Virus record (IMG/VR): IMGVR_UViG_3300034031_000054
Span: 1 to 31,633 of that record
DNA: 31,633 bases
From: a virus
Direction: 5' to 3' (one strand)
The notes beneath the pieces were generated by a model, which saw only the letters and a list, made by a program, of their open reading frames with translations, was not told the origin of the DNA and did no database searches. Numbering within the stretch: the stretch's first letter is position 1; each line of letters begins with the position of its first letter. Position numbers and translations under genes: made by a program. Of this stretch, positions 1-7,009 are shown piece by piece.

Positions 1-657
1 TTAATTATATTCAAAAATGTAACCATGCGAACTAGGTCTGAGTCCTCTACAGCATCTAGCAATACAAGTTTTTGATATTGATGTTAGTCTTGATGCCTCA
101 GCAACTGATTCATATTTAGAAATAAATTCTCTGTTCAAATTATACTGAACTACTTCTTTTTTTCTCTTATCGGGTGTTATAACAAAGTCTTTATCATAAC
201 TCCAACAGAATCCTTTACAGGTGTTGTAAAAGCCTAAACAAACATCGCTAATGTTTTGCTTAACGGCATCAACTGCTGAAGCAGCTTGCGATAGTGATTC
301 AAAGGAATTAATTAACTCACCTGATTTAGAATCAAATTGATAAACAGTCTTTTTTATGCCACCGCCTCTATCTTCATTATAGCCTTTTTCAGCTGATTCA
401 TAAAGTTGTATATAGTGAATTTCTTTTTTAGCTAATTCATCGCTTGTTGAGGCTGTATCAATTTGTTCCCATGTAAAAGCATCTATTCCGTAGATTTGAA
501 TTGCTTCTTGAAATTTAGAGCCACAACCCGTTTCTGATCTTTGATAATGATCTATTTTTCTTTTCTCTATACTTTGTGTTGTTGCTCCTATATAAATTTC
601 ATTGGTATTAATATTTAGAGCTTTGTATATTATATAACTATTGTAATTCTCTTTCAT
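1..657 (-). CDS. GIY-YIG homing-type endonuclease with NUMOD-like repeats
   Basis: This 218-aa protein has the GIY-YIG nuclease core at its N-terminus: IIY at residues 9-11, YIG at 22-24, a conserved Arg near 33 (EKRKID), a Glu in the KKEIHYIQ helix near 80, and the closing YNEDRGG. Two NUMOD1-like DNA-binding repeats follow (about 102-155 and 167-217), each with a pattern like 'YQFD..GE.I..F.S..EA'. Such free-standing nucleases nick or cut DNA at a specific site and spread themselves. The start codon lies 20 nt inside the 3' end of the upstream AAA ATPase gene, so the two are probably co-transcribed and translationally coupled. The stop codon is at the very edge of the window, so the gene is complete. 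The family call is confident; the target site is unknown. Confidence 0.9.
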   Translation of the reverse strand: MKENYNSYIIYKALNINTNEIYIGATTQSIEKRKIDHYQRSETGCGSKFQEAIQIYGIDAFTWEQIDTASTSDELAKKEIHYIQLYESAEKGYNEDRGGGIKKTVYQFDSKSGELINSFESLSQAASAVDAVKQNISDVCLGFYNTCKGFCWSYDKDFVITPDKRKKEVVQYNLNREFISKYESVAEASRLTSISKTCIARCCRGLRPSSHGYIFEYN

Positions 658-1723
658 CCTTCATCTTTATTGTATATTCTCCTTTTTTCACCATTTCAAT
701 TAAACCTTCATTCACCAATTTATCTAATGACTTATATAAGGTATCTTTTGACATTATCTTTGTATCATTGTCTACAAAATCTCTTTTCAAATCTGCTGTT
801 AAAGTAGTCTGACTATCCTGACTACGCTTACTTTGGATATAACTTAAAATACGATTTGGATTTGTAGAATCTTTTCTATAATCTATTTTAACATCCTTAT
901 ATAAATCATATTTGTTTTCAATACTTATGTTTTCAACCCAATTTTCAGAATTGATTTTATATGTGTAAGCTGTTGTATCATCTTTCTCTACATACTTGTT
1001 ATAGAGTACGGATAAGTAACTTCCGCCTCTAGTTGGGATATTTCCTAATCCAATTGCGTATTCAAATTCTTGAGCTATAATTCTACTTCCAGCAATACTG
1101 TCTTGATCTATTGGTTTTTCATTTCCTTTAGTATTGTGATGTACAATAATTATAGTTTTATTTAATGAAGAAATAAACGTCCTAAATCTTTTCACAAATC
1201 TTATGGCGGGTTCACTATTCTCAATTTGCCCTTCAAACATGTGAGAAAGACTATCAATAAATACATATTTTGGATCAACTTCCTCTATATATTTATTTAT
1301 ATAATTCCAATTATCGTCTGTAACTAAAAATTCGGGAAAATCTTCAGGCGTAGAGTAATAGTTCTCATTAAATAGAAGTTTTTCATCTTCTGTAAGTATA
1401 GAAATCTGTTTTAGATTCCTTCTACTTCTAACCCTAAAACTTTCTTCTAAATTAATAAATAAAACTTTTTCTGGTTTTCCTTTCAATGGGTAATTGAAGA
1501 ATTCTTTCCTACCTACTGCCAACGAAATAGCTAAATTTTCCGCTAGTGTAGTTTTCCCTGTTTTACTTACTCCTACAATAAGTCCTTTAGAACCTTCTAC
1601 TATTCCATTCCAAACGATTTCAGGTTCAGGTTCGTTTTGAATTTTTAAGATTAAATCTTTTGCTTTTGTAATTTTGAAGTTAAATTGACTAAACTCATTT
1701 TCATTTTGCTTAATAGCATCCAT
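638..1723 (-). CDS. RepA-like AAA ATPase (replicative helicase type) with winged-helix tail
   Basis: This 361-aa protein has a Walker A motif GVSKTGKTT at residues 51-59, a Walker B-type strand (KYVFIDSLSH, about 152-161) and a sensor-like 'IIIVHHNTKG'. It therefore belongs to the RecA-fold AAA_25/RepA group found in plasmids and integrative elements, where members act as hexameric helicases for element replication. The last 70 or so residues (from 'ILSYIQSKRSQ') read like a winged helix that could bind DNA. The gene is preceded by an unusual 540-nt region with palindromes and A-tract repeats, a plausible origin or control region. The GIY-YIG gene overlaps its end. A regulatory ATPase or a DnaC-like loader cannot be excluded. 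Confidence 0.75.
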   Translation of the reverse strand: MDAIKQNENEFSQFNFKITKAKDLILKIQNEPEPEIVWNGIVEGSKGLIVGVSKTGKTTLAENLAISLAVGRKEFFNYPLKGKPEKVLFINLEESFRVRSRRNLKQISILTEDEKLLFNENYYSTPEDFPEFLVTDDNWNYINKYIEEVDPKYVFIDSLSHMFEGQIENSEPAIRFVKRFRTFISSLNKTIIIVHHNTKGNEKPIDQDSIAGSRIIAQEFEYAIGLGNIPTRGGSYLSVLYNKYVEKDDTTAYTYKINSENWVENISIENKYDLYKDVKIDYRKDSTNPNRILSYIQSKRSQDSQTTLTADLKRDFVDNDTKIMSKDTLYKSLDKLVNEGLIEMVKKGEYTIKMKDERELQ

Positions 1724-1870
1724 CTGTAAATAATTTAAAATTAATAAAATTTTAAATTACAATCTTAGTAACCTCTATATCTTTATTTGTGAGTCTATTT
1801 TATTGTCAGACCAGTCTGTTTAGTCAGACTAAATTATAAAGAGCTATAGCTTTAAGTTTTATTTTTACTA

Positions 1871-1946
1871 TTTTACTCTTTTTACTCTTTTTACTTTTTT
1901 TACTTTTTTTACTTTTTTTACTTTTTTTACTTTTTTTACTTTTTTG
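1871..1946. repeat. Tandem 9-bp repeat ACTTTTTTT
   Basis: From 1893 the unit AC followed by seven T occurs five times in succession and ends with AC plus six T before GAAC. It is preceded by shorter TTTACTC-type variants from 1871. On the minus strand this reads as A-tracts separated by GT, spaced 9 bp apart. Such spacing is close to helical and could bend DNA, and the runs are prone to slippage. It lies about 150-220 bp upstream of the AAA ATPase start. Confidence 0.85.
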
Positions 1947-2064
1947 AACTTTGAAGCTAAAAATACACAGTATTGTAATTTATAACAAAAATAAGAAATA
2001 TATTTGACAATTCCTAATTTTAATAGGATTATTTTCATAAAAATATTAAATTAATGTTTGAAAA

Positions 2065-2100
2065 ATCAAAAAAACTACATTTAGTCAAGTAAATGTAGTT
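2065..2100 (-). terminator. Rho-independent terminator after the 82-aa gene
   Basis: An 11-bp perfect inverted repeat, AACTACATTTA (2073-2083) and TAAATGTAGTT (2090-2100), has a 6-nt loop. Read on the minus strand it is followed by a run of T residues, so it should end leftward transcription from 2262-2510 before the AAA ATPase control region. Confidence 0.8.
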
Positions 2101-2261
2101 CTCAATTAATAGCTATCACTTTTTCAGGGTTTTTTTGATATAGCAGAAAACGGCTCAAATAGTTTGGTTATACGAAATACAACATAACTGCTTAGATATT
2201 TACGGATAATTATAAGTCTACATATTAAAAATAAATATATCTTATACTTATTTTCAGTTAG

Positions 2262-2510
2262 TTAAACCAATATTTCAAAATAGTAATAATAATAAGGTTC
2301 TTTATCAATAATGTAGACTGTTTTTAATTCTAGTGTGACTTTAATTTCTTGTACTAAGACTATATTTCCTTTTTCAATCTTTTTTATTTTAACTAGTGCT
2401 CTAACTTTAAAAGGACTAAACACTCGTATTAGTACTCCATAATGAGTAATTATATAGATTTCTTTTGGAGAACTGTATTTTAATAGCTCTACCAGCGTTT
2501 TTTCTGTCAT
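2262..2510 (-). CDS. Small hypothetical protein (82 aa)
   Basis: I do not recognise this protein. The sequence begins MTEKTLVELLKYSSPKEIYI, is rich in beta-strand residues (Val, Ile, Tyr) and ends with an odd run of five tyrosines (PYYYYYFEILV). There is no signal peptide or clear membrane span. It has its own terminator at 2065-2100 and is preceded by a 215-nt spacer with direct repeats, so it is probably a separate transcription unit of the left element. The codon use and base composition match its neighbours. Confidence that it is real is moderate. Confidence 0.55.
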   Translation of the reverse strand: MTEKTLVELLKYSSPKEIYIITHYGVLIRVFSPFKVRALVKIKKIEKGNIVLVQEIKVTLELKTVYIIDKEPYYYYYFEILV

Positions 2511-2524
2511 TTTTGTGGATTTAT

Positions 2525-2661
2525 TTTATTCTTTTTAGGTGTTATTTGATATATAAATGCACTATTAAATGCTATTACTATATAATAGAAGGTCAAATAA
2601 AATTTATTCTTTTTAGACGTTATATGATAGGGTTTTTCTAACCTAACGTTTGATAGCAATG
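2525..2661. repeat. 27-bp direct repeats upstream of the 82-aa gene
   Basis: Positions 2525-2551 and 2603-2629 match at 24 of 27 bases (TTTATTCTTTTTAG, then GT or AC, then GTTATxTGATA), with a period of 78 bp. A third, shorter relative (ACGTTTGATAG) follows near 2645-2657. They fill the intergenic space between the 82-aa and 114-aa genes and could be binding sites or remnants of a duplication. Confidence 0.7.
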
Positions 2662-2685
2662 ATTTTATGCTATTAAGTTTGAATT

Positions 2686-2713
2686 ATAAAAAGGTCTCCC
2701 AATTTGAAGACCT
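2686..2713 (-). terminator. Rho-independent terminator after the 114-aa gene
   Basis: AGGTCT (2692-2697) and AGACCT (2708-2713) form a stem with a 10-nt loop. On the minus strand the stem is followed by TTTTTATAA. It starts 13 nt after the stop codon of the 114-aa gene. Confidence 0.75.
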
Positions 2714-2725
2714 CTTCTATTTAAC

Positions 2726-3070
2726 TTAGTAAACGGATTCACTATCCACTACTTGATTTTCTAGCAACGAGGCTGTGTCTGTTACATACTCATAACGATG
2801 AGTTAATTCAATTACCTCTCCACTTTCTTTAATAGTGTATTTATAAGGCTCGCTAGTAACCTTAACTATTGCACCACTAAATTGACTTCCGATCAAACTC
2901 TTGCAAGTGATTTCATTAAAGGTTGCAGGAACTTTTACTGTCCGTGCGGTAAAATACATTCTACCTGTGGCTTCACTCTTAATTAATTCAACTCCACCTT
3001 GTAATATCAACAACATGAATTCTTTCCCATCTTCTTTTGTAACTGATTCAAAATCTACTACTGTAACCAT
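2726..3070 (-). CDS. Hypothetical protein (114 aa), possible small DNA-binding beta-protein
   Basis: The protein starts MVTVVDFESVTKEDGKEFML and continues with alternating beta-type segments (GGVELIKSEATGRMYFTART, then GAIVKVTSEPYKYTIKESGE). It ends in an acidic tail (ENQVVDSESVY). There is no Cys or His cluster and no membrane span. I know similar-looking proteins from flavobacterial integrative elements but cannot name a family. The compact beta fold with an acidic C-terminal tail is reminiscent of single-strand-binding proteins; this is only a guess. It has its own terminator (2686-2713), and a G-rich structured patch (3146-3197) lies just upstream, so it is probably monocistronic. Confidence 0.65.
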   Translation of the reverse strand: MVTVVDFESVTKEDGKEFMLLILQGGVELIKSEATGRMYFTARTVKVPATFNEITCKSLIGSQFSGAIVKVTSEPYKYTIKESGEVIELTHRYEYVTDTASLLENQVVDSESVY

Positions 3071-3145
3071 AATTTTAATAATTTATAAGATTAAACATTT
3101 AATTGTATTTCCATAGATGATAATAATCAATCATAATTAATTCAT

Positions 3146-3197
3146 CCACGGGGGTGCAACCCAAAATTTTGAAAGTGTCCGGGGGTGATCGTGGGTT
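3146..3197. other. G-rich patch with nested repeats upstream of the 114-aa gene
   Basis: In otherwise very AT-rich DNA this 52-bp patch carries two direct copies of GGGGGTG (3150-3156 and 3181-3187). These are flanked by inverted CCACG (3146-3150) / CGTGG (3190-3194) and AACCC (3158-3162) / GGGTT (3193-3197). It lies in the 5' leader region of the leftward 114-aa gene. It may be a replication nick site, a protein-binding site or a structured RNA leader; the sequence does not decide. Confidence 0.5.
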
Positions 3198-3248
3198 AGT
3201 TCATGCTTTTTTTTAAAAAAAATTTAAAAAAATTCAATTTAAAGCATT

Positions 3249-3275
3249 AAAAAAGGGCTTACTTAATGTAGCCCT
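3249..3275 (-). terminator. Rho-independent terminator after the TPR gene
   Basis: AGGGCT (3254-3259) and AGCCCT (3270-3275) form a stem with a 10-nt loop. On the minus strand it is followed by TTTTTT. It would end the transcript of the TPR gene plus the possible 33-aa ORF. Confidence 0.8.
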
Positions 3276-3312
3276 GTAATTACTATAAATTAATGATTGT
3301 TTGAAAATCTTA

Positions 3313-3414
3313 CTAATCTGGTGTGCCTGTTAAACCTTTAACTGTTCTACGGACATAAAATGACCTGCCTTCTTTTTTCTTTACATTACATATCGTGAAT
3401 GTATTAGTTTTTAT
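3313..3414 (-). CDS. Possible 33-aa ORF with AUA start, coupled to the TPR stop
   Basis: Directly after the TPR gene, the frame ending at 3313 reads KTNTFTICNVKKKEGRSFYV, then RRTVKGLTGTPD. This is a coherent small basic protein rather than random translation, and it lies before the shared terminator. There is no ATG, GTG or TTG in this frame. The first plausible start is ATA at 3412-3414, overlapping the TPR stop as ATAA. It could be a real small gene using a rare start, a fragment of a larger gene, or chance. No function can be assigned. Confidence 0.3.
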   Translation of the reverse strand: MKTNTFTICNVKKKEGRSFYVRRTVKGLTGTPD

Positions 3415-4418
3415 TTTCTATTACAATATTGCTTTATCTTTTCATAGGCTGTTGGTTCATCAAGTTCTCCAGCTTTAGATAAGTCTTGGCACCCTTTAGT
3501 TTTTTCTCCTTTTTTAATATGAGCTAAACCTCTAATAAGATATGAATTTCCATTGGGTTGTATACCTATTGCTTTATTACAATCAGCAATACAGTTATCT
3601 AATTTTCCCATATTTAAAAATATTTCAGCTCTTGTATCCCAAATATACCATTCAGCTTTATCTAACTGTAAAGCTTTTTCAACTAGGGGCAAAGCTGCTT
3701 CATAATTCCCTAACTGCACTAAACAATATGCTTTGTTATTATAAACAGTGGAAAGTTTATTGTATTTAAGTTTAACTTTTTCTTGTATCGTCAGTATCTT
3801 ATCATAGTCACTAATAGCTCCATATCTATCCCCAATTTCACTTTTTGCTAATGCTCTAAAAAAAAGATTATCAGGATTGTTAGGTTCGTTTTCGAGGCTT
3901 TTTGTGTAGCTTTTTATTTTATTTTTATACTCTTTTTCTTTAGTGTCTTCGGTAGAATAATTTTCAACCTCATTTGCTTTTGACTCTTGATTCTCAGGTT
4001 GGTTTTGATCCTCTGGTAAGTTTTGAATTTTCGATTTTTTAGAATTTTGCTCTGAAACAAATAGATTATATTCTGTAATAATTTCGTTTATTCCTATTTC
4101 TCTTTGGTTTAGTGCTTTTGTAGCACGAGCTAAATCTTCATCTTCCATTGAGGTTAAAACACTATACTCTCCGTTTAATCTCCCTAAAAAAGGTTCTTCT
4201 TTAATTAAGCTTTTTAATTCAAGTACCCATTTTTTTAAATGATATAAATACTTTTGATTTTCATCATATTTAGCTTGAAGAGCCATCGGAACTGACATTA
4301 TTTCGCTATTAGTCATTGGGGTATAAGTAGAAGTAGATATTGTACTATTTCTATTTTGAGAGTATGTCGTTATGAACGATATTACTAGTAAGAATGTGAG
4401 TATTTTTTTCATTTTCAT
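3411..4418 (-). CDS. Secreted TPR-repeat protein
   Basis: This 335-aa protein has a clear signal peptide (MKMKKILTFLLVISFITTYS, cleavage likely just after the TYSQ region), so it is exported or lipidless periplasmic. After a coiled, charged middle region (about 50-170, with EDQNQPENQESK and KEKEYKNKIK) come about four TPR-like units from residue 170 to 320. Consensus positions are visible in 'NLFFRALAKSEIGDRYGAIS', 'YNNKAYCLVQLGNYEAALPL', 'WDTRAEIFLNMGKLDNCIAD' and 'YLIRGLAHIKKGEKTKGCQD'. TPRs mediate protein binding. Such a gene in an integrative element is most likely cargo acting at the host envelope; its partner is unknown. A start two codons later (MKKIL) is equally possible. Confidence 0.8.
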   Translation of the reverse strand: MKMKKILTFLLVISFITTYSQNRNSTISTSTYTPMTNSEIMSVPMALQAKYDENQKYLYHLKKWVLELKSLIKEEPFLGRLNGEYSVLTSMEDEDLARATKALNQREIGINEIITEYNLFVSEQNSKKSKIQNLPEDQNQPENQESKANEVENYSTEDTKEKEYKNKIKSYTKSLENEPNNPDNLFFRALAKSEIGDRYGAISDYDKILTIQEKVKLKYNKLSTVYNNKAYCLVQLGNYEAALPLVEKALQLDKAEWYIWDTRAEIFLNMGKLDNCIADCNKAIGIQPNGNSYLIRGLAHIKKGEKTKGCQDLSKAGELDEPTAYEKIKQYCNRK

Positions 4419-4424
4419 TTTCTA

Positions 4425-4615
4425 TTATTTTTGGATAATTAAATTTTCAGTGTAATCTTTTTTGTAGGCGCCAAGTACATTCCTTATTATCTTTTTGCCA
4501 TATTCATCTTTAGTAACAGTATTTCAGAATAATCTTTTGAGTAGCTTATATCTTGTAATTTTGACAAAAACTTAAAGTTGCTACTAATGAAGGTTATGTA
4601 AAAATTAATTATCAC
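4425..4615 (-). pseudogene. Possible decayed gene fragment upstream of the TPR gene
   Basis: Read on the minus strand, one frame gives VIINFYITFISSNFKFLSKL, then QDISYSKDYSEIL, and stops a few codons later. A different frame takes over at the same point with VTKDEYGKKIIRNVLGAYKK, then DYTENLIIQK, and a stop at 4425. A single-base indel near 4531-4540 would join the two into one reading frame of about 60 codons. I do not recognise it. It may be a remnant of an accessory gene, or chance in AT-rich DNA. Confidence 0.3.
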
Positions 4616-4619
4616 ATGA

Positions 4620-4654
4620 TAAGTAAAGATGCTCCTGATAAAACAAGAGCATCT
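4620..4654 (-). terminator. Rho-independent terminator after the 140-aa gene
   Basis: AGATGCTC (4627-4634) and GAGCATCT (4647-4654) form an 8-bp stem with a 12-nt loop. On the minus strand it is followed by TTACTTAT. It begins 13 nt beyond the stop of the 140-aa gene. Confidence 0.7.
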
Positions 4655-4667
4655 AGTTTAAAACTAT

Positions 4668-5090
4668 TTATAATGCATTATCAATAACATTCATTTTGTG
4701 TTCTTCAATTTTATAAACTCCATTTTTAAGAAAGTTTTTTGCAATCTTTTCTTGTTCGAACAAACTCAGATTTCTTACATTCTCATATCTTTTTGAATGT
4801 ACTATTTCCTTTTGAAAGTATTTATACCTCCAGTCTATAGTTAGCTGCCCAGTACTATATTGAAATTTGATTAATTGATTACTTCCAATTTCATATAGAT
4901 TAAATTCACGATTATCTAATCTTTCAATTACTCCTTTACCCTGATAAACATATTCGTTAATCATATTGGTTATTACATTAAATTTTTTATCTAATGTTTG
5001 TCCTTGTAGATCATCTTTATCTTTACTTAATGCAATAAAAAATTTTATGAGGATATAAAGAACTGCTACAATTACTATTGCCCAAATCAT
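4668..5090 (-). CDS. Hypothetical membrane-anchored protein (140 aa)
   Basis: The first 22 residues (MIWAIVIVAVLYILIKFFIA) form one strong membrane segment or uncleaved signal anchor. They are followed by a charged soluble domain with no motif I recognise (KVSKDKDD-type linker, then YVYQGKGVIERLDNREFN and a C-terminal helix-rich part). With positive residues after the span, the soluble part could be cytoplasmic. It is followed by its own terminator and lies divergent from the HTH gene at 5314, sharing a 223-nt intergenic region that contains a perfect 16-bp palindrome. The gene is probably real; its function is unknown. Confidence 0.6.
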   Translation of the reverse strand: MIWAIVIVAVLYILIKFFIALSKDKDDLQGQTLDKKFNVITNMINEYVYQGKGVIERLDNREFNLYEIGSNQLIKFQYSTGQLTIDWRYKYFQKEIVHSKRYENVRNLSLFEQEKIAKNFLKNGVYKIEEHKMNVIDNAL

Positions 5091-5253
5091 ATTTTCTCGT
5101 TGTTAAATTCTACACTTTTTTTTCATATTAATAATTCGGTTTTAATCCTTTAATGGTAATAATAATACTGCTTTGATGGTTCTTTAATTTTCATATTTTT
5201 TGATTTTGGTTAATTTTTCTCACTTTGAGATACATACAAATTTAAATTAATTT

Positions 5254-5269
5254 TCGACTTATAAGTCGA
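5254..5269. promoter_or_regulatory. Perfect 16-bp palindrome (operator candidate)
   Basis: TCGACTTATAAGTCGA is a perfect palindrome in the divergent intergenic region, 45 bp upstream of the HTH gene start at 5314. The size and position suit an operator for that small HTH protein or for another regulator of the element. No second copy was seen in the window. Confidence 0.55.
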
Positions 5270-5313
5270 GATTAGAAAATTTTTTTAGTTTATCCATTTG
5301 TTTTCTTTGTTTA

Positions 5314-5547
5314 ATGTTGCAACAAACAGAATTAATAGAAGCTGAACTAGTTAAAATTCTATATAAAGCTTTCCTTGTAAAATTCAATGGAAATAAATCT
5401 GATTTTGCAAGAAAGGCTTTATGTTCAGAGACTACTGTTAGAAGAGTTTTTAGAAATGAACAAAGAATGACTGTTAGTTTATTATTAAGATTCTGTATAG
5501 CTCTAGATAAAGATTTTAAAGAAATTTTTTCAGAAGTAAATCTTTAA
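5314..5547 (+). CDS. Small HTH (XRE-like) regulator
   Basis: This 77-aa protein has a helix-turn-helix of the Cro/CI type in its centre: KSDFARKALCSETTVRRVFR reads as helix, turn and recognition helix. It is followed by a third helix with 'MTVSLLLRFCIALD'. Nothing follows the DNA-binding domain, as in excisionase or Cro-sized regulators. It is the only plus-strand gene of the left element, converges on the broken integrase (40 nt apart), and diverges from 4668-5090. A role in controlling integration or excision is plausible, with the palindrome at 5254-5269 as a candidate site. Confidence 0.75.
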   Translation: MLQQTELIEAELVKILYKAFLVKFNGNKSDFARKALCSETTVRRVFRNEQRMTVSLLLRFCIALDKDFKEIFSEVNL

Positions 5548-5587
5548 TTAATATTGAATAAATTTCTATAGAATTTAATGAGCTTCT

Positions 5588-6795
5588 TTATTTTAATTTA
5601 TTTGTAAGTTTTGTCATTGCATCACTAACTTTTTTTTGAACAATTTTTCCATAACTTTCTTGAGTTATATTCATGTTTGAATGTCCAAGTAGTTCAGAAA
5701 CAATTTCCATTGGAACATCATTATAAAGTAGAACAGTAGATGCAAATGTTTTTCTTGCAATATGATGGGTAAGTGTTTTTTCTATCCCAAGAATATATGC
5801 AATTTCTTTAAGATAAGAATTGAATTTTTGGTTACTAATAACAGGGAAGATTTGATTACTCTCGCTAGAATATTTTTTAATAATTTCTTGTGCTTTTGGT
5901 AAAATTGGAATAGAAATTTGTCTTTGTGTTTTTTCACGTTTCATTTGAATCCAATCCATACCGTCAAATCCTGTTTGAATATTTTGTTTTTCAAGATTAG
6001 ACATTTCGTTATAAGCCAAACCAGTATAACAACAGAAAATAAATAAATCCTGAATTGTAGTTAATCTTTTTTGTTTGAGCACTGTTTCTTCAAGTATTTT
6101 GAGTTCATCTGTAGTTAAAAATACCACTGTTTTGCGAACAGTCTTAGCCTTATAAAGTAAAAACGGATCTCTATCTAAATAGCCCTCTGATATAGCTTGC
6201 TTATAGGCGCTCTAAGTCTTTGAATAGTTTTATTGATGGTGATTTGCAGTTGCTTCTTTTCTACCTTTAAATAGTACTCAAAATCATTTAGAAATTGTAG
6301 ATTTAATTCTTCAAGAGAAAAATCTGTTTTCTTAAACTTCCATTTCAAAAATGCTTCAAGATGATTGCCCACATAAACAAACTTGGTATAGGTAGTTTCT
6401 TTGAGCTCTATACCTATTAACTTCTTAATTTTAAAAAGATATTGGTTGTAATATGATAGTATAGACTCTTTGCTCTTTATTTCTTTACCAATGTATTTAT
6501 TATAGATGTCATCAACAGAAAAAGGATTTTCCTGCAATTTCAAAATCATATAGATATTATTAATTTTTGATTTTATTACGTCAAGTTGAGAATTAAGTAA
6601 AATTGCATTTTCATAAGATTTTAGAACTGTTTGGGTTTTTGAATCCCAATATTCAGATTCTATTTGAATTCCTGTATTAAGCTGTTTCCTGTCTCCATTT
6701 AATGTGATTCTACAATACAATGGGGATTGATTCGTCCTGTTTGTTCTGTTCTTTGCTTGAACAAATAAAATTTTTAATTTTTTTTCTGTTGTCAT
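5588..6795 (-). pseudogene. Tyrosine integrase, split by a one-base frameshift
   Basis: Two frames together give one complete Bacteroidota-type tyrosine recombinase. The N-terminal part (start at 6795, stop TAG at 6175-6177) has the Arm-DNA-binding domain (SPLYCRITLNGDRKQLNTGI) and the core-binding domain. The frame that takes over around 6205-6212 continues AYKQAISEGYLDRDPFLLYK and then the catalytic domain: Lys in 'KREKTQRQISIPI', HHIARKTF (H-x-x-R), GHSNMNITQ and the nucleophile in 'ESYGKI'. The first Arg is absent ('TGLAYNE'), which is normal for this subgroup. The total of 1208 nt is one base short of a 402-aa protein, the usual length, so a single-base deletion is the simplest explanation. 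As read, the protein is inactive. A sequencing error is possible. Confidence 0.85.
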
Positions 6796-6833
6796 AACTT
6801 TAGATTTAAGTTAGACATACAATTCAGTAGTGT

Positions 6834-6877
6834 AAAAGTGTTACCTATTTAAAAAAGTGTTACCTGGTATGTTACCT
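6834..6877. repeat. Three GTTACCT repeats upstream of the integrase (arm-site candidates)
   Basis: AAAAGTGTTACCT occurs at 6834-6846 and 6853-6865, followed by TATGTTACCT at 6868-6877. All are in the same orientation, between the integrase start (6795) and the tRNA fragment (7010). Direct repeats in this position typically serve as arm-type binding sites for the N-terminal domain of a tyrosine integrase. Confidence 0.65.
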
Positions 6878-6975
6878 TTTTCTTCAAAAAACTTGTCAAA
6901 ATGTCAAATATCAGATTTTACAGTTTGCAACAAATTAACTTGAAGTACTTATTTTACTGAGTTTAGTAAAAACAA

Positions 6976-7005
6976 AAAAAGCCCGACATTGCTGTCAGGC
7001 TTTTT
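6976..7005 (-). terminator. Terminator following the tRNA-Asn 3' end (bidirectional)
   Basis: The inverted repeat of AAAAAGCC and GGCTTTTT with an inner GACA/TGTC stem carries A-runs and T-runs on both sides, so it can work in either direction. It sits 5 nt from the tRNA-Asn 3' end in the tRNA's direction, as expected for the tRNA gene's own terminator. Confidence 0.8.
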
Positions 7006-7009
7006 AAAG

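Larger units (their letters stand above)
1724..2261. other. Gene-free region with palindromes and tandem T-tract repeats
   Basis: There is no convincing gene in these 538 nt. They hold, in order: an 11-bp perfect inverted repeat (1732-1742 and 1748-1758, loop AATAA) just upstream of the AAA ATPase start; a CAGAC/GTCTG cluster at 1805-1830 with a direct repeat of GTCAGAC and the palindrome TAGTCAGACTA; a tandem array of T-tracts spaced by AC (about 1871-1946); a minus-strand terminator (2065-2100); and an imperfect inverted repeat with GTTAT/ATAAC ends at 2167-2188. The position upstream of a RepA-like gene suggests an origin and/or operator region. That reading is inference. Confidence 0.5.

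Noticed and set aside
1871-1946. CRISPR array
   Set aside because: The T-tract units are only 9 bp and have no spacers; no CRISPR-like repeat-spacer array is present anywhere in the window.
2167-2188. dif/loxP-like or integron-type recombination site
   Set aside because: GTTAT/ATAAC arms with a 12-bp centre look suggestive, but the arms are only 5 bp and no matching partner site or recombinase link was found.
5548-5587. Terminator between the HTH gene and the integrase
   Set aside because: The short AT-only inverted repeat around TTCTATAGAA is too weak to call a terminator.
6175-6215. Programmed ribosomal frameshifting in the integrase
   Set aside because: There is no slippery heptamer or downstream pseudoknot near the shift; a simple deletion or sequencing error is more likely.
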